A model generated the notes under the pieces. That model did no database searches and was not told the origin of the DNA. It saw only the letters and a program-made list of their open reading frames with translations. Made by a program: the position numbers and the translations under genes. A stretch of 61,196 nt of DNA from Myxosarcina sp. GA_180221_E-2-1-MAG-40_15. Its GTDB lineage: Bacteria; Cyanobacteriota; Cyanobacteriia; Cyanobacteriales; Xenococcaceae. The stretch covers positions 1 to 61,196 of the forward strand of contig JAIMKV010000023.1 in assembly GCA_020692205.1 (NCBI GenBank). Reading direction: 5' to 3'. Positions 44,325-52,726 of the stretch are shown piece after piece. How positions within the stretch are numbered: position 1 is the first letter of the stretch; each line of letters begins with the position of its first letter.

Positions 44325-44349
44325 GGGTAAGGCACTGCCTTACCCCTAG
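44321..44349. repeat. Perfect 14-bp hairpin overlapping the DUF2993 stop codon
   Basis: CTAGGGGTAAGGCA and TGCCTTACCCCTAG flank one C. The stop codon TAG (44322-44324) is part of the left arm. No T-run follows directly (TAAAATACTT), so it resembles a dispersed REP-like palindrome more than a classical terminator, though it may stop transcription. Confidence 0.65.
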
Positions 44350-44537
44350 GTAAAATACTTAAAGTGATATGAGATATTCCAGTAGTAGTTGAAAATACTC
44401 TAAAGCCGATAGTCCAAAGAGAGATAAACTTGAAATTAGATCGAATTGTTATTCTACGAGGATGTAAGCTGTTCTCAAGTTTGGCGATCGCTTATACGGA
44501 TTACCCTGTACTTTTTCAAGATTAATTTATTTACAGA

Positions 44538-45131
44538 ATGATTCTCATCGGATTATCGACAAATCTTTTTCAATTAACACAGGTGTCGTGGAAACGAATA
44601 GCTATTTGCTGGTTAATTTTGGCAGCAAGTTTTTCGATCTGGACTTCTCCTGTTTCAGCAACAATTAACGACGATCGCTACGAAGGTAATATTTTTATTT
44701 TATATGGAGGTAATGGTTCTTTAGTTCCACCTCGCATGGATCTCCCCACCTCTTTGAAGCGAAAAAAACCAGCTATTCTAGTATTTTACGTTGATGATAG
44801 TAGTGACTGTAAACAGTTTTCAACAGTGGTAACTCGCCTTCAAGAATTCTATGGTCGAGCAGCTAGCATTATTCCTGTTAGCGTTGATTCTATGGTCGAG
44901 CAAGAAAAATATACTGTTGAAGAACCCGCCTATTATTACAGCGGTGTTGTACCTGAAACAGTAATTCTTAATCAACAAGGACAAGTAGTTTATGACGGTA
45001 AAGGACAAGTTCCCTATGAAGAGCTTGATGATGCGCTGCGGGAAGTTTTTGAACTGCTGCCACGTTCTGAGTCTCAAGTTTTAAAACGCCGTTCTTTTAA
45101 CGAGTTTAATTCGGGAATGACTCAAGAATAA
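44538..45131 (+). CDS. Thylakoid photosystem I accumulation factor, thioredoxin-like
   Basis: A 197-residue protein of the cyanobacterial and plastid family related to Synechocystis Slr1796, required for photosystem I accumulation. It has an N-terminal membrane segment (residues about 18-42, ending in PVSA) and a thioredoxin-like domain with KKPAILVFYVDDSSDCKQF, in which the redox motif is reduced to one Cys (SSDC), so classic disulfide chemistry is doubtful. The domain continues with VSVDSM and VPETVILNQQGQVVYDG. The recognition rests on recalled family features. It is monocistronic. Confidence 0.8.
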   Translation: MILIGLSTNLFQLTQVSWKRIAICWLILAASFSIWTSPVSATINDDRYEGNIFILYGGNGSLVPPRMDLPTSLKRKKPAILVFYVDDSSDCKQFSTVVTRLQEFYGRAASIIPVSVDSMVEQEKYTVEEPAYYYSGVVPETVILNQQGQVVYDGKGQVPYEELDDALREVFELLPRSESQVLKRRSFNEFNSGMTQE

Positions 45132-45183
45132 ACAGTGTGGTAGTTCATTTAAATTAATGTTTTGCGTTTATCTGGATCTGTTT

Positions 45184-45996
45184 TCAAGCAGGCAAGACAC
45201 ATTCTACCAATGGTTTAAATTTCGGAATTAATTCACTGCGACAGATGCCCAAACTAGGTAAAGAAACTTTGCCGTAGTCTTGACCAGATTGCAAGGGAAA
45301 TATGGGTTTGTCATCAATAAACACCAAATCACCTCCAGCAGCCTTGATAATTACCCATACGGCAGCTATATCCCAAATCTTGGGAGTGGCTTCTACTCCC
45401 CCAATTGCTACCCCTGCTGCCACTAAAAGCAAATTGTAGCTGGCGACTCCGAGCATTCTTACCTTACAGGGAAATGGCTGTTTAAAGATCGCCTTGCTAC
45501 GAGCGCAAAGATTAAACAATTGAGTACTGCCAGGGGATGCCCGACTAGTATGTATTGCTTGACCGTTGAGATATGCACCTTGGTAGCCAGATAGTTCTGA
45601 TTCGCCATACCAGTAGCCATGAAATGTTTGCTTGATTGGCGGCACATAAACAAAGCCAAATACAGGAATTCCCTGGTAAAGCAGTCCCAAAGATATTGCC
45701 CACAAAGGAACACCGCGGGTAAAGTTAGTTGTGCCATCTATTGGATCGATAATCCAGCACCAATCATTGTCAGGAAAGATATGAACTGTCTCTTCAGTTA
45801 ACACGCCATGATCAGGGAAAGTAAGCGCGATCGCTTCTCTAATTTGTCGATCTGACCATTTATCGGCTTCAGTAACTAAGCTGCCGTCTTCTTTCTCGTT
45901 TGCCTGGATTTTACCAAAGTCTTGCATCAGGCGATCGCTAACTGTGGCTGTAGTCTGCACGCAAAAGTCAAGGACTCGATCCCAAAAATCATTCAT
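45184..45996 (-). CDS. Inositol monophosphatase family protein
   Basis: A 270-residue Mg2+-dependent phosphatase of the IMPase/FIG superfamily. The metal-binding signature WIIDPIDGTTNF is at about residues 86-97, LVTEADKWSDRQIRE with its acidic ligand near residue 40, and the C-terminal WDIAAVWVIIKAAGGDL near residue 205. In cyanobacteria similar proteins act on inositol phosphate, histidinol phosphate or 3'-phosphoadenosine phosphate; the substrate here is not resolved. The gene is convergent with the PSI factor gene and ends 22 nt before the next gene upstream on the same strand. Confidence 0.9.
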   Translation of the reverse strand: MNDFWDRVLDFCVQTTATVSDRLMQDFGKIQANEKEDGSLVTEADKWSDRQIREAIALTFPDHGVLTEETVHIFPDNDWCWIIDPIDGTTNFTRGVPLWAISLGLLYQGIPVFGFVYVPPIKQTFHGYWYGESELSGYQGAYLNGQAIHTSRASPGSTQLFNLCARSKAIFKQPFPCKVRMLGVASYNLLLVAAGVAIGGVEATPKIWDIAAVWVIIKAAGGDLVFIDDKPIFPLQSGQDYGKVSLPSLGICRSELIPKFKPLVECVLPA

Positions 45997-46018
45997 TATA
46001 TTAGTTGTTATTAATTTA

Positions 46019-46546
46019 TTATTTGTCTGTGCTGGTTAGGCGATCAAGTAACTGGTTTAATTTTGCCTGATCCAAGGTTACTTTTACTTCTAATTTTTGC
46101 GTCTCATCCCGGAATAAAATCATGCCGCCATTGTCTTTGAGCGTTGCTGCTATTTGTGGATTCAACAAATTGAGCTTTTGATATACAGTTTCAGGCAAAC
46201 TAATCCTAATTATTACCTGAGATTGAGATTGAGGAAAAACATCTAGCTGTTGTTTAGTTAAGTTTAATTGCAGCTTACTTGGAGTAATATTCCGCTCGTC
46301 TGTAGTTTGATCATGGCGCCAATAGATCGTAATACCTCTAAGCTGTGGTGTATGTACCACAAACTTTTCGTCAAACTTTTGTGGTTGCCAGCCAATGTCC
46401 TGTAAGTCACCACTGGCGGGAATTAAACGCTGTTGCCAAGTAATCTCTTTTCCTGATAAATTCGACCACCATTGAGCGATCGCATCTAAGTTCTCTCGAT
46501 TGTTTGGCTCGCTGCTATTTTGTTGCCAGATTAAATTATCAATCAT
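46019..46546 (-). CDS. Conserved hypothetical protein upstream of an IMPase gene
   Basis: A 175-residue soluble protein that I do not assign to a named family. It begins with a helix and NLSGKEITWQQRLIPASGDL, then beta-rich segments (VHTPQLRGITIYWR, VIIRISLPETVYQKL) and a helical C-terminus. There is no signal peptide or membrane helix. It is transcribed with the IMPase gene, 22 nt apart, and divergently from rseP, so it might share a role in either, but nothing in the sequence decides this. Confidence 0.6.
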   Translation of the reverse strand: MIDNLIWQQNSSEPNNRENLDAIAQWWSNLSGKEITWQQRLIPASGDLQDIGWQPQKFDEKFVVHTPQLRGITIYWRHDQTTDERNITPSKLQLNLTKQQLDVFPQSQSQVIIRISLPETVYQKLNLLNPQIAATLKDNGGMILFRDETQKLEVKVTLDQAKLNQLLDRLTSTDK

Positions 46547-46637
46547 GCTAAAACCTCCTATCCTACCAAGATAGGTAAAAGAATGTTCTAAAATAGTAAA
46601 TCGTACAAAACACTAATAAAAGTAATATTTTTAAAAT

Positions 46638-47729
46638 ATGTCAGTATTAGCGGCAATTTCAGTCGTACTCCTATTAATCGTAGTTCATGAGTTTGGTCAT
46701 TTTGCAGCAGCACGGTTACAAAAAATTAGAGTCAACCGTTTCTCGATTGGCTTTGGCCCTACTCTTTTAAAATACCAAGGTTCAGAAACAGAATATGCGA
46801 TTAGAGCAATTCCGCTTGGGGGTTACGTAGGCTTTCCTGATGACGACCCTGACAGTACAATTCCTGCCGACGATCCCAATCTACTGCGTAATCGCCCCGT
46901 ACTAGACCGAGCAATTGTGATTAGTGCTGGTGTAATTGCCAACTTAATTTTTGCTTATTTTCTTTTGGTCGGTCAAGCAGCTACCATTGGGTTTCAAGAA
47001 ATTAACTACAGGCCTGGGGTATTAGTTCCCCAGCTTTTAGGTGTAGAGGAATCTGCTGCTGCTCAAGCGGGAGTTAAACCTGGTGACATTATTTTAAAAA
47101 TAGACGATTTGGAATTAGGCGGCTCTGCTGATGCTTTAGAAAATTTGCGTCAAGCAATTCAAGAATCCCCTAACCAAACTTTAGGACTGACAATTAAACG
47201 CAACGCTGAAATTATCACCCTTGATGTAGAGCCAGATGTAGGTCAAGATGGCAAAGGAAAAATTGGCGTGATGCTGGCACCAAATGGAGACATTGTACGC
47301 CGTCGTGCAGCAAATATTGTTGAAGCTTTTTCTACAGGGGCAAATGAATTTCAAAGAATTGTTCAGCTAACTGTCAAAGGGTTTTGGCAGCTAATTAGCA
47401 ATTTTCAGGAAAATGCTCAACAGGTAGCAGGGCCAGTAGCAATTGTCGCTGTAGGTGCAGAACTGGCTCGCAATGACTTAGGCAATTTGTTTCAATTTGG
47501 CGCTTTAATTAGTATTAATTTGGCAATCATTAATATCTTACCGCTACCTGCTTTAGATGGCGGTCAGCTAGCTTTTTTGACTGTTGAAGGAGTTACAGGA
47601 AAACCTTTACCCAGCAGGCTACAGGATGGCATTATGCAGACTGGTTTAGTTCTACTGCTGAGTTTGGGCGTGTTTATTATTGTTCGAGATACGATCAACT
47701 TGGCGTTTTTCCAAAATCTATTTCAATAG
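46638..47729 (+). CDS. rseP: RseP-type site-2 metalloprotease
   Basis: An intramembrane zinc protease of 363 residues that cleaves membrane-bound regulators such as anti-sigma factors. The zinc motif HEFGH is at residues 17-21 in the first helix. A PDZ domain covers about residues 125-190 (GVKPGDIILKIDD). The C-terminal metal motif NILPLPALDGGQLAF lies near residue 303. Both halves of the protease core are complete. nth follows 4 nt downstream, so they are one operon, a common arrangement in cyanobacteria. Confidence 0.95.
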   Translation: MSVLAAISVVLLLIVVHEFGHFAAARLQKIRVNRFSIGFGPTLLKYQGSETEYAIRAIPLGGYVGFPDDDPDSTIPADDPNLLRNRPVLDRAIVISAGVIANLIFAYFLLVGQAATIGFQEINYRPGVLVPQLLGVEESAAAQAGVKPGDIILKIDDLELGGSADALENLRQAIQESPNQTLGLTIKRNAEIITLDVEPDVGQDGKGKIGVMLAPNGDIVRRRAANIVEAFSTGANEFQRIVQLTVKGFWQLISNFQENAQQVAGPVAIVAVGAELARNDLGNLFQFGALISINLAIINILPLPALDGGQLAFLTVEGVTGKPLPSRLQDGIMQTGLVLLLSLGVFIIVRDTINLAFFQNLFQ

Positions 47730-47733
47730 CTAA

Positions 47734-48438
47734 ATGCCAAATAGTGCTTCTCAAAAATCCACTCAGAAGACTACCAAAAGAAAGCGATCGCCTAGTAAAA
47801 TTTTAAAACAGCGATCGCTCGATATTTTTACCTTGCTAACAAAATTTTATCCTGATGCTACCTGTAGCCTAGACTATCAAACTCCTGTACAGCTTTTGGT
47901 GGCAACTATCCTTTCAGCACAATGCACCGATGAACGGGTCAATAAAGTCACACCGACCCTATTTGCTGAGTTCCCTGATGCTGCTAGCTTGGCGTGGTGC
48001 GATCGCGATAAATTAGAAACTCTAATTCGCTCGACTGGTTTTTATCGCAATAAAGCCAAAAACATTCAGGGTGCTTGTCAGATGATCATGACTAAATTTA
48101 ATGGCGAAGTTCCTAGCGAAATGAAACAGCTTTTAGAATTGCCAGGAGTCGCCCGTAAAACGGCCAACGTCGTCTCAGCTCACGCCTTTGGCAACATTCA
48201 AGGAGTGACGGTAGATACCCACGTTAAACGCCTCACTAACCGCTGGAAATTAACTAAGTCTGATCAGCCAATTCAGATTGAGCGGGATTTGATGGCATTA
48301 TTACCTCAGTCTGAATGGGAGAATTACTCGATTCGGACTATTTATCACGGTAGAGCTATTTGCAAAGCTCGCAAGCCCCAATGTAATGTCTGTCAGTTAG
48401 TTCATCTTTGTCCCTCAGCACCAGAATATTTGAACTAG
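47734..48438 (+). CDS. nth: Endonuclease III
   Basis: A DNA glycosylase/AP lyase of 234 residues for oxidised pyrimidines. The helix-hairpin-helix motif LELPGVARKTANVV at about residues 130-143 contains the catalytic Lys, and the catalytic Asp follows in VTVDTHVKRL. The C-terminal [4Fe-4S] loop has four Cys in the C-x6-C-x2-C-x5-C pattern, as in the family. A basic N-terminal tail of about 25 residues is extra. It starts 4 nt after rseP. Its own start has no strong ribosome site, so translational coupling is likely. Confidence 0.95.
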   Translation: MPNSASQKSTQKTTKRKRSPSKILKQRSLDIFTLLTKFYPDATCSLDYQTPVQLLVATILSAQCTDERVNKVTPTLFAEFPDAASLAWCDRDKLETLIRSTGFYRNKAKNIQGACQMIMTKFNGEVPSEMKQLLELPGVARKTANVVSAHAFGNIQGVTVDTHVKRLTNRWKLTKSDQPIQIERDLMALLPQSEWENYSIRTIYHGRAICKARKPQCNVCQLVHLCPSAPEYLN

Positions 48439-48571
48439 GATGAACGTTAAGCATATTACTAACTAATTCTTTGAGCAGCTAATAGCCAAGAGCTTATCAA
48501 AAATTGCTAATACAGTCTAAGTTCGAGTTATACTTAGAGACTGTGTGTTTAGAATAAAACCAATAAATTTT

Positions 48572-48874
48572 ATGGCAAAGAAATCTATGGTGGAGCGTGA
48601 AAAGAAACGCGCTCACTTAATTGAAAAATACGCTGATAAGAGAGCAGAATTGAAAGAACAATTGCGTACAGCTACCTCCGCTGCCCAAAAGCTGGAAATC
48701 AGCCGTCAAATCCAGAGATTACCTAGAGATAGCTCTGCTACGCGTCAACGTAATCGTTGTATGGTGACAGGTAGACCAAGAGGTTATTATCGCGATTTTG
48801 GCTTATCTCGTAACGTCTTGCGGGAATGGGCGCACGAGGGTTTACTTCCTGGTGTAGTTAAATCCAGTTGGTAG
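48572..48874 (+). CDS. rpsN: 30S ribosomal protein S14
   Basis: A 100-residue S14 starting at ATG 48572 ([20 protein letters not shown]). An upstream in-frame start at 48545 adds nine residues and is rejected since the MAKKS start is the usual one. This is the long, zinc-free type of S14, with no CxxC pairs, as is normal in cyanobacteria. The [20 protein letters not shown] block and the C-terminal [10 protein letters not shown] are typical. It is not in a ribosomal operon but follows nth by 133 nt. Confidence 0.97.
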   Translation: MAKKSMVEREKKRAHLIEKYADKRAELKEQLRTATSAAQKLEISRQIQRLPRDSSATRQRNRCMVTGRPRGYYRDFGLSRNVLREWAHEGLLPGVVKSSW

Positions 48875-48937
48875 GTTCGATTAATTAAAGGGATAGAGGA
48901 ATAAAAGTTGCGTTGCTTGAGTCGATCTAACTGTTCC

Positions 48938-49669
48938 TCAAATCCCGATACTCATGTTTCGAGAATAACTTTTTGGTTTCGGCAAAATTAGCTCTAAATC
49001 CCAGTTAGCAACCGTTAAAGCCAGATTATTATTTTCCAAGTTTTCCACGTAAGGTAAAGTGCCAATCACTGGTACTTGGGTCAAAGACTGAATCAAATTA
49101 ATTGGAGTTAAGTCTGCCATTCTCCCCTCCGCTTCGGGTTGAGAACAGTTAAGAATAATTCCTCTCAAGTCAACATTAAGACTACGTGCCAAAGCAACGT
49201 TAGCGACAGTATTAGCGATCGCACCCAGCTTAACAGGAACCACCAGCACCGTAGGGAAACGCCAGTCGGCTGCAATATTTCCCACAGTTAATTCAGCTGT
49301 TACGGGAGAGCCTAAACCACCTAGAGATTCTAAAATTACTAAATCTGATTTTTGGGTAGCAGCAGTAAATTCTTGCCAGACTTTACCTAAGGCAATTATT
49401 TTTCCTTCTTTGGCAGCAGCGATGGGCGGAGCCAGAGGAGCATCAAAACGTAAAGGAGCAATGATTTCTATCCCTTGAGCATCGGCAAATAGACTGCTAT
49501 ATAACTCAATATCTCCAGTGCCAGTCTGAATTAGCTTGAATATGCTTAAAAGCTCTTGAACATCACTGTTTTGATTGAGACGATATTTTTGCCAGTACCT
49601 AGTTAAAGCGATCGTGATAAATGTTTTGCCGACATCTGTATCAGTACCTGTGATTAATAATGCAGTCAT
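48938..49669 (-). CDS. bioD: Dethiobiotin synthetase
   Basis: BioD closes the ureido ring of dethiobiotin from DAPA, CO2 and ATP, in biotin synthesis. The modified P-loop GTDTDVGKT is at residues 8-16, and a later ILESLGGLGSPVT segment fits the family's E-G-GG motif. The C-terminal RGIILNC strand is present. Length is 243 residues. No other bio gene is adjacent, and no BirA operator was recognised upstream. It is convergent with rpsN. Confidence 0.9.
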   Translation of the reverse strand: MTALLITGTDTDVGKTFITIALTRYWQKYRLNQNSDVQELLSIFKLIQTGTGDIELYSSLFADAQGIEIIAPLRFDAPLAPPIAAAKEGKIIALGKVWQEFTAATQKSDLVILESLGGLGSPVTAELTVGNIAADWRFPTVLVVPVKLGAIANTVANVALARSLNVDLRGIILNCSQPEAEGRMADLTPINLIQSLTQVPVIGTLPYVENLENNNLALTVANWDLELILPKPKSYSRNMSIGI

Positions 49670-50020
49670 AATTGGTGATTTAAATAGCTTTCTTTAGTCT
49701 TTTTTTATACTTATCCTCTTACAATATCAATATTAGTGAAGAGAAAAGCTTGGTAAAATTGAACAAGCAGGGATTTTTGAAGCTATGTCGTACAGTCGCT
49801 CATCAAGCTCATAACCTCATAGCGACTACAGTTCTTGCAAGTGAAAGTATTTCAGTTTAAGACTGAGTACTATTAACTATAGTAGGATGTACTGATGCTA
49901 AATATCCTCAAAAAAAATACAATGTAACCATAAAGATTTAGTATAAGAATAAACAAAAAACACTGATGAATCCTAAATAAAGTTAAACTTACAAAAGTTT
50001 TGCTTTTATTTTTAGATTCA

Positions 50021-50077
50021 ACTAGGAATACTGGTATTTTAACTACCAAAACTACAATAAATATTAAGATTCCTAGT
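50021..50077 (+). promoter_or_regulatory. Inverted-repeat element in the leader of prs
   Basis: ACTAGGAAT (50021-50029) and ATTCCTAGT (50069-50077) form perfect 9-bp arms, and TGGTA (50032-50036) with TACCA (50044-50048) forms a second stem inside. The element ends about 50 nt before the GTG start of prs, within the 457-nt spacer 49670-50126, which holds no ORF. It could be a leader RNA structure or a DNA-binding site. Confidence 0.4.
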
Positions 50078-50126
50078 AGTGATAATATTGCCCTGAATTA
50101 GTAGAATTAGGTTAAATATATTTGCC

Positions 50127-51125
50127 GTGAGCCATAGTACTACCTTAATGCCTCAGTCGATGGAGCAGACTCCCTTCTTATCAGACTCCAATCGTCTTAG
50201 ATTGTTTTCTGGTTCTGCTAATATTCCTCTTGCTAAAGAGGTAGCCCACTATATAGGAATGGACCTGGGTCCAATGATACGCAAACGGTTTGCCGATGGA
50301 GAGCTTTATGTTCAAATTCAAGAATCGATTCGTGGAGCTGATGTCTATTTGCTTCAGCCTTGTTGTAACCCAGGAAATGACAATTTAATGGAGTTAATGA
50401 TTATGATTGATGCTTGTCGCCGAGCATCAGCTAGACAAATTACTCCCGTAATTCCTTATTATGGCTATGCTAGAGCCGATCGAAAAACTGCTGGTCGTGA
50501 ATCTATTACTGCTAAACTGGTAGCTAACTTACTGACAGAAGCTGGGGCTAGCAGAGTTTTAGCCATGGATTTGCATTCAGCGCAGATTCAAGGATATTTT
50601 GATATTCCTACCGATCATGTTTACGGCTCTCCCGCTATTTTACAGTATTTATCAGCTAAGAATCTTGATGATTTGGTGGTCGTTTCTCCTGATGTTGGCG
50701 GTGTGGCGAGGGCTAGAGCATTTGCCAAAAAACTCAATGACGCTCCTTTAGCAATTATTGATAAACGTCGCCAAGCTCATAATGTTGCTGAAGTCATGAA
50801 CGTTATCGGTGATGTTGCTGGGAAAACGGCGGTTTTGGTAGATGATATGATTGATACTGCGGGTACTTTATCCGCAGGAGCTAAACTGTTGCGTGAAGAA
50901 GGTGCTAAAGATATTTATGCCTGTGCTACTCATGCTGTCTTTTCCGATCCTGCTGTTTCCCGATTGTCTGACGGCATTTTTAAAGAGGTTATTGTTACCA
51001 ATACAATTCCGATTCCAGAAGCGAAAAAGTTTGAGCAGTTGAAGGTGCTTTCTGTTGCTAGCCTCTTAGGAGAAGCAATTTGGCGTATTCACGAAGCAAG
51101 TTCTGTTAGCAGCATGTTCCGTTGA
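50127..51125 (+). CDS. prs: Ribose-phosphate pyrophosphokinase
   Basis: Prs makes PRPP from ribose-5-phosphate and ATP for nucleotide, His and Trp synthesis. It is a class I enzyme of 332 residues. Family signatures seen are FADGELYVQIQES, YYGYARADRK with ATP-binding Arg, DLHSAQIQGYFDIPTDH, VVSPDVGGVARARAFAK and the PRPP loop VLVDDMIDTAGT. The start is GTG 50127; internal ATGs at 50151 or 50163 would shorten a variable N-terminus. It has a long leader with an inverted-repeat element. Confidence 0.96.
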   Translation: MSHSTTLMPQSMEQTPFLSDSNRLRLFSGSANIPLAKEVAHYIGMDLGPMIRKRFADGELYVQIQESIRGADVYLLQPCCNPGNDNLMELMIMIDACRRASARQITPVIPYYGYARADRKTAGRESITAKLVANLLTEAGASRVLAMDLHSAQIQGYFDIPTDHVYGSPAILQYLSAKNLDDLVVVSPDVGGVARARAFAKKLNDAPLAIIDKRRQAHNVAEVMNVIGDVAGKTAVLVDDMIDTAGTLSAGAKLLREEGAKDIYACATHAVFSDPAVSRLSDGIFKEVIVTNTIPIPEAKKFEQLKVLSVASLLGEAIWRIHEASSVSSMFR

Positions 51126-51149
51126 TTGAGCGAGCTAGGTTTTTTTTGA

Positions 51150-51195
51150 ACTACTCCTGCGTTTAATTAAATTATTAAAGAGAGCAGGAGCATTG
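51150..51195 (+). terminator. Weak hairpin after prs
   Basis: CTCCTGC and GCAGGAG form a 7-bp stem around an AT-rich 20-odd-nt loop, about 25 nt after the prs stop. The run of T after the stop (near 51141) precedes the stem, so the terminator role is uncertain. Confidence 0.35.
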
Positions 51196-51238
51196 ATATG
51201 ATTAAGCCTATATTCAACCACAAAGCTTGATTTTTAAT

Positions 51239-51799
51239 TTACTTTGATTCAGGATAAAGAGGCTGAGGATCGAGAGAACCTAATCGATTAGGAGGCCAAA
51301 AGCGAACTGCGGCACGACCAATTAAATTTTCAAGCGGAACGAATCCCCAGTAGTGAGAATCATAGCTATTATTGCGATTGTCACCTAAAACCAAATATTC
51401 TCCTTCAGGTACTTTAGTTGGACCGTACTCGTAATTAGGAGGATTAAGAATGTAGTTTTCAGTCAGCTGTTGATTGTTGACGTATACACTACCATTTTTG
51501 ACCTCTACAATATCTCCTGGTATTCCAATTACTCTTTTAATAAAAGCTTCTTTGTAATCTTGTTCCTTCAGAGTGTCTGTAGGAGAGAAGACTACGACAT
51601 CCCCTCTTTCTGGCTTACGAAAGCGATAGCTAATTTTCTCGATGATCAGGCGATCATCAATTTCTAGGGTAGGCAGCATAGACTCTGATGGGATGAAACG
51701 AGCTTCGGCAACACAGGCACGAATCCCAATTGCCAAAATACCAGCAGATACTATGGTTTTTAAGAGTTCAACTAGGGGATTTTCTTCTTTTTTGGTCAT
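51239..51799 (-). CDS. lepB: Signal peptidase I
   Basis: A 186-residue type I signal peptidase that removes signal peptides from exported proteins. One membrane anchor covers residues about 12-30. The catalytic Ser40 is in PSESML and the general base Lys88 in AFIKRVIGIPGD, and box E GDNRNNSYDSHYWGFVP is present. Such proteins act in the plasma and thylakoid membranes. The gene is convergent with prs and has a 570-nt spacer upstream. Cyanobacteria often have two lepB copies, and this one resembles the short form. Confidence 0.93.
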   Translation of the reverse strand: MTKKEENPLVELLKTIVSAGILAIGIRACVAEARFIPSESMLPTLEIDDRLIIEKISYRFRKPERGDVVVFSPTDTLKEQDYKEAFIKRVIGIPGDIVEVKNGSVYVNNQQLTENYILNPPNYEYGPTKVPEGEYLVLGDNRNNSYDSHYWGFVPLENLIGRAAVRFWPPNRLGSLDPQPLYPESK

Positions 51800-52370
51800 A
51801 AGCGTACAGCCTCTAAGTTAAAAATTATGATCTAGCAACTAAATTGAATTTAGTATAAGAGTTTGAATAAGCAACTTAAAATAGCATTAAGCATTAAGGT
51901 TGTTGACGCTATCAGCCAAGTTTTGTTGCTGGCAAAATAAAACTAGCTAGACTTCATTCTAGTCTTTGATGAACATTGGGTTTATTGGGAAAATATTTTT
52001 AGAGGTGTGTAGCGAAAATTTACAGGTAATGGATGCTATTGAGCAAAGACCATAGATCACCAATAGGCTAAACGGATGATTTATCAGTGATGTGGAGATA
52101 TTACTTTAGATTGCTCAAGGGAAAACATCTCAATGAATAATACTGAAACTAATTTTCGCTAGGCAAACTGCTCTTAAAAACATAATATCTCAAATCTTGA
52201 CAAAAAGTTACAGTAAATTTTTTTAGCTAGACTAAATTGGTATACGGCATGATAGACTACCAATCTTCAATTACTATTGGTTAATCTGGTTTTAGCAGAT
52301 TAAGACTGCTGTAGATTAAGATCGCGATTAGATACGGTCACAAACCTGACAAATTTAACAAATTTAAATT
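51800..52370. other. Long spacer with a nested inverted repeat
   Basis: About 570 nt between lepB and the DUF3134 gene with no ORF. It contains the 152-nt nested inverted repeat (listed separately) and, before the DUF3134 gene, TTGACA at 52198-52203, a possible -35 box. Confidence 0.45.
52010..52161. repeat. Nested inverted-repeat element: structured RNA or MITE
   Basis: Perfect 11-bp ends TAGCGAAAATT (52010-52020) and AATTTTCGCTA (52151-52161) enclose further paired blocks in correct nested order: CAG-g-TA/TACTG, GATG/CATC, TTGAGCA/TGCTCAA, and CCA-tag-ATCAC/GTGAT-g-TGG. The whole would fold into one rod about 150 nt long. If the outer TA pair is a target duplication, it could be a MITE with GCGAAAATT ends. 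No ORF is inside. Confidence 0.6.
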
Positions 52371-52589
52371 ATGGAACACAAAAACCCTGCTTTGGTTCAG
52401 GAACCTCGTTACGAACCAGCAATCGTAATTCCTTTAAAACAAGAGGCTTCTCTTTTAGATTGGCTTAAGGCAAGTAATCGTCTCATTCCTCGCGAAACCG
52501 TAGAAACAGAGAAAATTAAAGCTGAAGATGATTTAGACGTGCTGATGGATGGTGAGGACGAGGATTTTGTTGATGATACTGACGATTAA
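52371..52589 (+). CDS. DUF3134 small protein
   Basis: A 72-residue cyanobacterial DUF3134 protein. The conserved block PAIVIPLKQEASLLDWLKAS, followed by NRLIPRE, is the family core. The C-terminus is strongly acidic (DLDVLMDGEDEDFVDDTDD). It is soluble; the function is unknown. It is followed by a terminator-like hairpin. Confidence 0.75.
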   Translation: MEHKNPALVQEPRYEPAIVIPLKQEASLLDWLKASNRLIPRETVETEKIKAEDDLDVLMDGEDEDFVDDTDD

Positions 52590-52618
52590 TTAGGTCATGT
52601 AGATATTAATATTGGCGG

Positions 52619-52656
52619 GAAAAAGCTAAATAAACCAAGCTTTTTCTCTTCTTTTT
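52619..52656 (+). terminator. Intrinsic terminator after the DUF3134 gene
   Basis: Perfect 9-bp stem GAAAAAGCT / AGCTTTTTC (52619-52627, 52638-52646) with a 10-nt loop, followed by TCTTCTTTTTC. Confidence 0.65.
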
Positions 52657-52726
52657 CAGCCAGTGTTTATGGCAATTGATCATTCTGTAACGAGTAATCT
52701 TTTCAATAATCTGACGTAATTTAGTT

